A stretch of DNA of 10,420 nucleotides, from NCBI GenBank assembly GCA_938024025.1, contig CALJBY010000128.1, positions 1 through 10,420 on the forward strand. Direction: 5' to 3'. A program made the translations under genes and the position numbers. Below are positions 6,803 through 10,420 of the stretch, one piece after another (position 1 is the stretch's first letter; every line of letters starts with the position of its first letter). The notes under the pieces are model-generated. The model saw only the letters and a program-made list of their open reading frames with translations. It was not told where the DNA came from and did not search any database. This stretch comes from an uncultured bacterium (GTDB lineage Bacteria; Desulfobacterota; WTBG01).

Positions 6803-7738
6803 TCAAGCGCTGCGCGGTCTCGTCTTCCATCTGCGGTGAATCCAAAGCCACTCGTGGGGGTTTTCCCGTATGTGAGATTCTATTATCGTTGTATAGAGCT
6901 GTGTAAGATTAAAAACATCCTTCTCTAAATTGCCTGTCTTCTCTATTTCAATTGGTTTGCTTACTGAAATCTTGAACTTGTAATGCCCGGCTATCCTTCT
7001 CGCAAAGAGCATGATAATCGGTGCGCCCATCTTGAGGGAAAGCGTTGCGGCAGATCGTGTCGTCGCAGCTTTCTGTCCGAAGAAGTCGACAAAGATGCTA
7101 TTCTCCTTCGCATTCTGATCAACAAGAATTCCCAGCAGCTTATTGTGTTTGAGCACCCTTATCATTTCACGAGCAGCGTTCTCAGCAAAGATGATCTTTT
7201 GGCCACCATCCTCTCTCAGCTTCGTAATAATCCTGTCCGTGAAAGGGTTTTCCATATGCTTTGCAATTGTATGCACGGGCTGATTGAAGAGAAATTGTAT
7301 CGCACAGCCCAGGACCTCCCAGCTTCCCACATGTCCCGTCAGAAATATAATACCCTTTCCCGCTTCAAGCGCCTTTCTTGCAAATTCCAGCCCCTCTACC
7401 TCAAAGTAGTTCTGCCAGTTACTCGAGTTGACTATCCGCGGCAGCTTCACAAAATCGATCCCGACCGATGCAAGGTGCAGGTAGAGATCCCGTATGATCT
7501 TTTCTATCTGCCTGTCAGACAGGTCATCACCATAGGCAGTGCGAAGGTTTTCACTCGCTATGGTGCGATGTTTTCTGTCAATAACATAGCCTGCATAGGC
7601 CATAAACCTTCCCACTAGCACAGCAATATTCAGAGGAAGAAATCGAATGACAGCTACAAACGCCTTCAACCCCCCATACTGAACAAAGTCTAACAGTTTA
7701 GATCTCTTTTTTCCAATCCTACAAACCTTTAGATACAA
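6803..7738 (-). CDS. LpxL/HtrB-family lipid acyltransferase (canonical active site)
   Basis: This is a 311-residue acyl-ACP-dependent lipid acyltransferase of the lipid A/phosphatidylinositol-mannoside acyltransferase family, expected at the inner membrane. It has a hydrophobic segment near 26-50, the intact HX4E motif in LTGHVGSWEVLG (H136, E141), LVDQNAKEN (205-213), VDFFGQKAATTRSAA (217-231) and a C-terminal WLWIHRRWK (297-305). It appears to be the first gene of the - strand block continuing to the second acyltransferase, the methyltransferase and the ketosynthase. The predicted start is TTG (7738), preceded by GGAAAGG with four intervening bases. The first ATG (residue 46) would remove the membrane segment. 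The start is therefore likely but not certain. It may acylate a lipid A-like core or another glycolipid; the donor and acceptor cannot be read from sequence. Confidence 0.92.
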   Translation of the reverse strand: MYLKVCRIGKKRSKLLDFVQYGGLKAFVAVIRFLPLNIAVLVGRFMAYAGYVIDRKHRTIASENLRTAYGDDLSDRQIEKIIRDLYLHLASVGIDFVKLPRIVNSSNWQNYFEVEGLEFARKALEAGKGIIFLTGHVGSWEVLGCAIQFLFNQPVHTIAKHMENPFTDRIITKLREDGGQKIIFAENAAREMIRVLKHNKLLGILVDQNAKENSIFVDFFGQKAATTRSAATLSLKMGAPIIMLFARRIAGHYKFKISVSKPIEIEKTGNLEKDVFNLTQLYTTIIESHIRENPHEWLWIHRRWKTRPRSA

Positions 7739-7809
7739 AAAACCTTTCCGAGCTGGGCATGCAACGCGGACGAGTCGGCAGGTAACATTGCTTTTTTACA
7801 TGCATCATT

Positions 7810-7837
7810 CGACGTTGGATGTTGAATGTTCGATGTT
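7810..7837. repeat. Four tandem degenerate heptamers, NGAYGTT type
   Basis: Consecutive 7-base units are CGACGTT, GGATGTT, GAATGTT and CGATGTT. The last is followed by a pyrimidine-rich run (7839-7855). The array lies in the 211-base gap upstream of the acyltransferase block, where I see no gene and no convincing promoter. Confidence 0.7.
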
Positions 7838-7859
7838 CATTTTTTTCTTTTTTCTGCAA

Positions 7860-7880
7860 CCCGTAACCTGTTACTTATTA
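7860..7880. repeat. Three degenerate heptamers, CYYRTTA type
   Basis: The units are CCCGTAA, CCTGTTA and CTTATTA, directly in register, 22 bases after the first heptamer array. Each keeps C at position 1, T at position 5 or close by, and a terminal A. Conservation is weak, so this is suggestive only. Confidence 0.4.
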
Positions 7881-7923
7881 CTCCATCACGCCATGAGATT
7901 GCCACACCTTTCGTGCTTGCACT

Positions 7924-7947
7924 ATCCAGGAACCCCTCTCCTTGGAT
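7924..7947 (-). other. Imperfect hairpin directly after the AOR stop codon
   Basis: On the - strand, ATCC(A)AGGA pairs with TCCTGGAT across a seven-base loop. This gives eight pairs with one bulged A. It starts two bases after the oxidoreductase stop. No T run follows, so it would be a weak or factor-assisted transcript end, or a 3'-stabilising element. Confidence 0.35.
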
Positions 7948-7949
7948 CT

Positions 7950-9902
7950 CTAGCCCTTTGCTAACAGGTCATTAAGTGCGGGACTGGTACCCTCTTCCAG
8001 TTTCCCTGCCCGTGCAAGGTCTTCAGCAACATCGGTGAGGCCGATCTCTTCTAATCTCTTCCGTGTGGGCACACCCTCCTGTGAACACCCGCGATAATGG
8101 TAGTATTCTTGAAGCATGCCGGGGTGGTGGATGGGATCATCATCACCGCGTCGTGTCCCGTGCCGGATGTCATCTTTTTTGGTAATACCCAGTAGAGCAT
8201 TAAAACACTTCTCTACCTGGTAGGCCCGCTCTGTGGCTTCAAAGAGTGTCCCCGGGTCTTTACCCGTAGCTGCCTGGTACATTGCCCCCATCTCCTCAAA
8301 GAGAATAATCGGATCACCAAAGACGTCGCAGCCTACAACGGGAATGAAACAGAGCCCGAGAGAATCCATGAGCATCTTGTAGTTTTCACTCCACCAGACA
8401 ACCCGTCCTTTTGCAACCGGACTTGCGTGGTCAAGCATCTCCTGGGGAATCCCTTTCCCGAAAACCCGTTCGAGCATCTCCTCCAGACCGATCATGGCGG
8501 CGAAGGGATGACCTTTCAGGTGGTCTGCACCACGGGTGGCGACTGATGAGGCAAGGCTCATGGCAATGCCCTGTTTGCAGTTGTAGGTAAAGGAGAGTCC
8601 CTTGGTGTGAAAGCCGTAGGGGGAAGCCGCTTCAGGAAGCTTTGCCAGTATATTTGGCATGTTCTCAGCGAGGAGCTTTCCGAATCCCTCCCGTCGTGCT
8701 ACTTTATCCAGGAGGTCTGAAATGACCTCCACATTTCCCCACTCGAGCTTGATGCCATCCGTGTCTTTCTCTGTTATAATCCCCCGCTGGTAACACTCCA
8801 TGGCCATTGCCACAATCCATCCGAATGTTATGCAATCCATCCCGAGTCGATTGATCCGGTCAGTGATGTGCACCAGGGAAGGAAAATCAAACAAACCAAG
8901 CAGTGGCCCCATATTGGTGTAATGCCCGAACTCCAGCTTGTCAGACATTTCGCCCGCATAATCTCCATCGGGTACCTTCCACTTCTGGGTGCATGCAACG
9001 GGGCACTGGTAGCAGGAAACCTGACCGACCTTGTATCGATCTACCAGTTCATCAATATCATAATGTGCCAGCTGTTCCTGGTTGATACGCTCCTGCTGGT
9101 TTTGTATGCGTGTCTGATCACCGCTCTGGGCGATAAGCATGAGCGAGCCGTATTCCTTGTGAGCATAGAGAGCATTGCCCTGCCCCCAGACCTTACGGTA
9201 CTGCTGTGCAAGTTCGTCAAACTTCTCCTTGTCAGCCACGGGTACGGTGCCGTCAGACTTAACAATAATGGCCTTGAGCTTTTTTGATCCCATGACACAG
9301 CCCATCCCCGTCTTGCCGTTACAGCTCACCCGTTTAGTACCCGAGAAGATGTTTGCGTACGTAACCAGGTTTTCGCCGGCAGGCCCGATGCGGGCTGACT
9401 CACAGTCGCCGAATCGTTCATGTATTTTTTCGTCGGTCTCGTAGGTGTCAAGACCCCAGAGATTCTCTGCGTCAATGAGCTCCGGCTTTTTCCCCTTTTC
9501 AATGAGCAGGGCCACAGGGGTTTCTGACTTCCCCTCTATGATTATGTGGTCATAGCCGGCCTGCTTAATCCGTACCGGGAAGAACCCCCCCGCGTTGGAA
9601 TCTCCAAAGATGTTTGTTACCGGGCTTTTTGCCGTAACCGTAAAGCGGGAGGTGCAGGGAAATGAGGTTCCCACCAGTATGCCGAAACCGAAGATGAGGG
9701 GGTTTTCCGGACTGTGGGGATCAACCTCAATGTTGTCCCGGAGGGCATCGTAGAGCAGTCGCGCATTGACCCCTGCCCCGCCGATATAGCCGTTCTTCAA
9801 ATCCTCAGAAAGTTCTTCTTCATGGAGTTCACCCCGGGTGAGATTAACCCTGAGTACTTTTCCTCTCCATCCATACGTCCCGTTAGATGAAATCTCATTC
9901 AT
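7950..9902 (-). CDS. Tungsten-dependent aldehyde:ferredoxin oxidoreductase family protein
   Basis: The family oxidises aldehydes to acids, or carries out related low-potential redox steps, with a tungsto-bispterin cofactor and one [4Fe-4S] cluster. The product has 650 residues, a normal family length. The N-terminal domain (about 10-210) starts GWRGKVLRVNLTRGEL and includes ARIGPAGENLV. Cluster ligands are C297, C300 and C304 (SCYQCPVAC) plus C518 in a DSLGLC motif that also contacts the pterin. LGMDCITFG near 354-362 is the matching first pterin motif, and RGADHLKG near 458-465 keeps the conserved His. Where many AORs have a D-P-R segment before this, here the sequence is TYNCKQG. The C-terminus (EYYHYRGCSQEGVPTRKRL) is family-typical. 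I chose the ATG at 9902 because of its strong Shine-Dalgarno; an in-frame GTG at 9944 lies inside a repeat. No small Fe-S or NuoF-like partner gene adjoins. AOR and BamB-like enzymes are hard to separate by eye, so the substrate is open. Confidence 0.93.
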   Translation of the reverse strand: MNEISSNGTYGWRGKVLRVNLTRGELHEEELSEDLKNGYIGGAGVNARLLYDALRDNIEVDPHSPENPLIFGFGILVGTSFPCTSRFTVTAKSPVTNIFGDSNAGGFFPVRIKQAGYDHIIIEGKSETPVALLIEKGKKPELIDAENLWGLDTYETDEKIHERFGDCESARIGPAGENLVTYANIFSGTKRVSCNGKTGMGCVMGSKKLKAIIVKSDGTVPVADKEKFDELAQQYRKVWGQGNALYAHKEYGSLMLIAQSGDQTRIQNQQERINQEQLAHYDIDELVDRYKVGQVSCYQCPVACTQKWKVPDGDYAGEMSDKLEFGHYTNMGPLLGLFDFPSLVHITDRINRLGMDCITFGWIVAMAMECYQRGIITEKDTDGIKLEWGNVEVISDLLDKVARREGFGKLLAENMPNILAKLPEAASPYGFHTKGLSFTYNCKQGIAMSLASSVATRGADHLKGHPFAAMIGLEEMLERVFGKGIPQEMLDHASPVAKGRVVWWSENYKMLMDSLGLCFIPVVGCDVFGDPIILFEEMGAMYQAATGKDPGTLFEATERAYQVEKCFNALLGITKKDDIRHGTRRGDDDPIHHPGMLQEYYHYRGCSQEGVPTRKRLEEIGLTDVAEDLARAGKLEEGTSPALNDLLAKG

Positions 9903-9908
9903 TGGTAT

Positions 9909-9914
9909 CTCCTT
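9909..9914 (-). promoter_or_regulatory. Ribosome binding site of the AOR gene
   Basis: AAGGAG on the - strand stands six bases before the ATG at 9902. It sets this start over the upstream in-frame GTG at 9944, which lies in repeat sequence. Confidence 0.8.
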
Positions 9915-9930
9915 TAAGTCGTTACATTGA

Positions 9931-9950
9931 ACCACGAAGGACACGAAGAA
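9931..9950. repeat. Two tandem degenerate decamers, ACCACGAAGG type
   Basis: ACCACGAAGG is followed at once by ACACGAAGAA, which share ACGAAG in the same phase if one base is shifted. Related 'cacgaagga' strings are, from memory, widespread in intergenic DNA of several anaerobic lineages. It falls in the leader of the AOR gene. Confidence 0.45.
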
Positions 9951-9960
9951 TAAGAATAAA

Positions 9961-9997
9961 TGCCTAAAATGAGCTAAATTGCCTAGAATGCCTAAAT
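9961..9997. repeat. Four tandem degenerate 9-10-mers, TGCCTAAAT type
   Basis: Units are TGCCTAAAA, TGAGCTAAAT, TGCCTAGAA and TGCCTAAAT, in direct succession. They lie between the AOR gene and the RND gene, in a spacer (9945-10198) that contains no coding sequence. Confidence 0.6.
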
Positions 9998-10013
9998 TAA
10001 AAAAACAGGCATT

Positions 10014-10053
10014 ACTCCACTACTCCAACACTCCAGTACTCCACCACTCCAGT
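10014..10053. repeat. Five tandem octamers ACTCCANN
   Basis: Five perfectly phased 8-base units share ACTCCA, with the last two bases varying (CT, AC, GT, CC, GT). The fixed core and free two-base tail are striking. There is no spacer structure as in CRISPR. Confidence 0.85.
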
Positions 10054-10080
10054 TTTCATTCCAAAATCCGAAATGTATTG

Positions 10081-10112
10081 GCTCCAGTACTCCAACACTC
10101 CATTGCTCCAAT
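10081..10112. repeat. Second array of four octamers RCTCCANN
   Basis: Units are GCTCCAGT, ACTCCAAC, ACTCCATT and GCTCCAAT. This is the same octamer family as the array ending at 10053. The 27 bases between them (10054-10080) are unrelated, so the pair looks like one array that was interrupted or decayed. Confidence 0.8.
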
Positions 10113-10198
10113 CTTAAATATGAAACCCGCAATGTGAAAGTTGTCTCAATAAGTTGCTTTCGGAACCAACGCCCCCTATTTCTTTTACACAGAATCTG

Positions 10199-10420
10199 CT
10201 AAGATTCAACTAAAACTTTTTTGGCGAGTTTCTTGAAAATGGGTATGGTGCGTAGGGATTCCATGTAGGTATAGGAAACGGGGACGATTAAAAGGGTGAG
10301 GAGGGTTGATGTAATAAGGCCGCCTGCTATGGCTACGGCCATTGGCTGCCGCATTTCATTGCCGACACCGATCCCCAGTGCCACAGGGAAGACCCCGGCG
10401 ACCGTGGAAAATGCCGTCAT
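10199..10420 (-). CDS. RND efflux transporter, C-terminal fragment (AcrB/MexB-like; 5' part outside window)
   Basis: Only the last 73 residues are in the window; the frame runs off the right edge. They match the C-terminal membrane region of resistance-nodulation-division pumps: a TAFSTVAGVFPVALG segment, the short loop GNEMRQPMAVA, then GGLITSTLLTLLIVPVSYTYME as the final transmembrane helix and a short basic tail. Such proteins are proton-driven inner-membrane exporters working with a periplasmic adaptor and an outer-membrane channel, none of which is visible here. The pattern looks closer to the multidrug (HAE-1) than to the metal-efflux branch, but the fragment is too short to be sure. 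A 6-bp hairpin (10192-10207) straddles the stop codon without a T run. Confidence 0.88.
   Translation of the reverse strand: MTAFSTVAGVFPVALGIGVGNEMRQPMAVAIAGGLITSTLLTLLIVPVSYTYMESLRTIPIFKKLAKKVLVES

Noticed and set aside
6983..7618. 211-codon open frame on the + strand
   Set aside because: Antisense to the canonical acyltransferase; no recognisable motif.
3216..7738. Ladderane or aryl-polyene biosynthesis cluster
   Set aside because: Only ketosynthase, acyltransferases and a methyltransferase are present; carrier protein, dehydratase, ketoreductase and redox genes typical of these clusters are not in the window, so a named pathway is not supported.
8868..9287. 139-codon open frame on the + strand with hydrophobic stretches
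   Set aside because: Antisense to the AOR gene, whose conserved cysteine motif lies opposite it; no independent evidence.
9903..9944. AOR start at an in-frame GTG at 9944
   Set aside because: The GTG falls inside a tandem repeat; the ATG at 9902 has AAGGAG at ideal distance.
10014..10112. CRISPR array
   Set aside because: Units are 8 bases with no spacers and no cas genes nearby; these are short tandem repeats.

Overview
The window reads as chromosomal DNA of a Gram-negative, probably anaerobic bacterium. The lipid A-type acyltransferases and the RND efflux pump point to an outer membrane. The tungsten aldehyde:ferredoxin oxidoreductase family enzyme points to ferredoxin-linked anaerobic metabolism. 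Intergenic DNA rich in degenerate 7- to 10-base tandem repeats recalls what I remember from Desulfobacterota, Brocadiales planctomycetes and Omnitrophota. No rRNA, tRNA or marker gene fixes the taxon, so this placement is inference.

Left part, + strand (1-3018). The 3' end of a PAS-GAF-HisKA_3 sensor kinase, whose gene starts outside the window, overlaps a NarL/LuxR-type response regulator by 14 bases. Together they form a two-component pair. A class I SAM methyltransferase follows after 108 bases. The convergent gap to the next block (3019-3215) holds a hairpin and a bidirectional intrinsic terminator.

Middle part, - strand (7738 down to 3216). Four genes lie head to tail: two diverged LpxL/HtrB-like acyltransferases, a zinc-ribbon SAM methyltransferase and a FabF-type ketoacyl-ACP synthase. 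The likely theme is building, acylating and methylating a lipid or lipid-linked glycan. The last gene also has its own sigma70-like promoter. The second acyltransferase has Thr where the family's catalytic acid normally sits. The synthase carries an insertion and an altered C-terminal active-site loop.

Right part, - strand (10420 down to 7950). This holds the C-terminus of an RND efflux transporter, a 254-base repeat-rich spacer and an orphan AOR-family oxidoreductase. Both sides of the AOR gene carry short-period degenerate tandem repeats, which no gene explains.

I found no CRISPR array, insertion sequence, integrase, tRNA or other mobile-element signature. The best candidates for something new are the acyltransferase/methyltransferase/ketosynthase cluster with its unusual residues, and the repeat families around the AOR gene.
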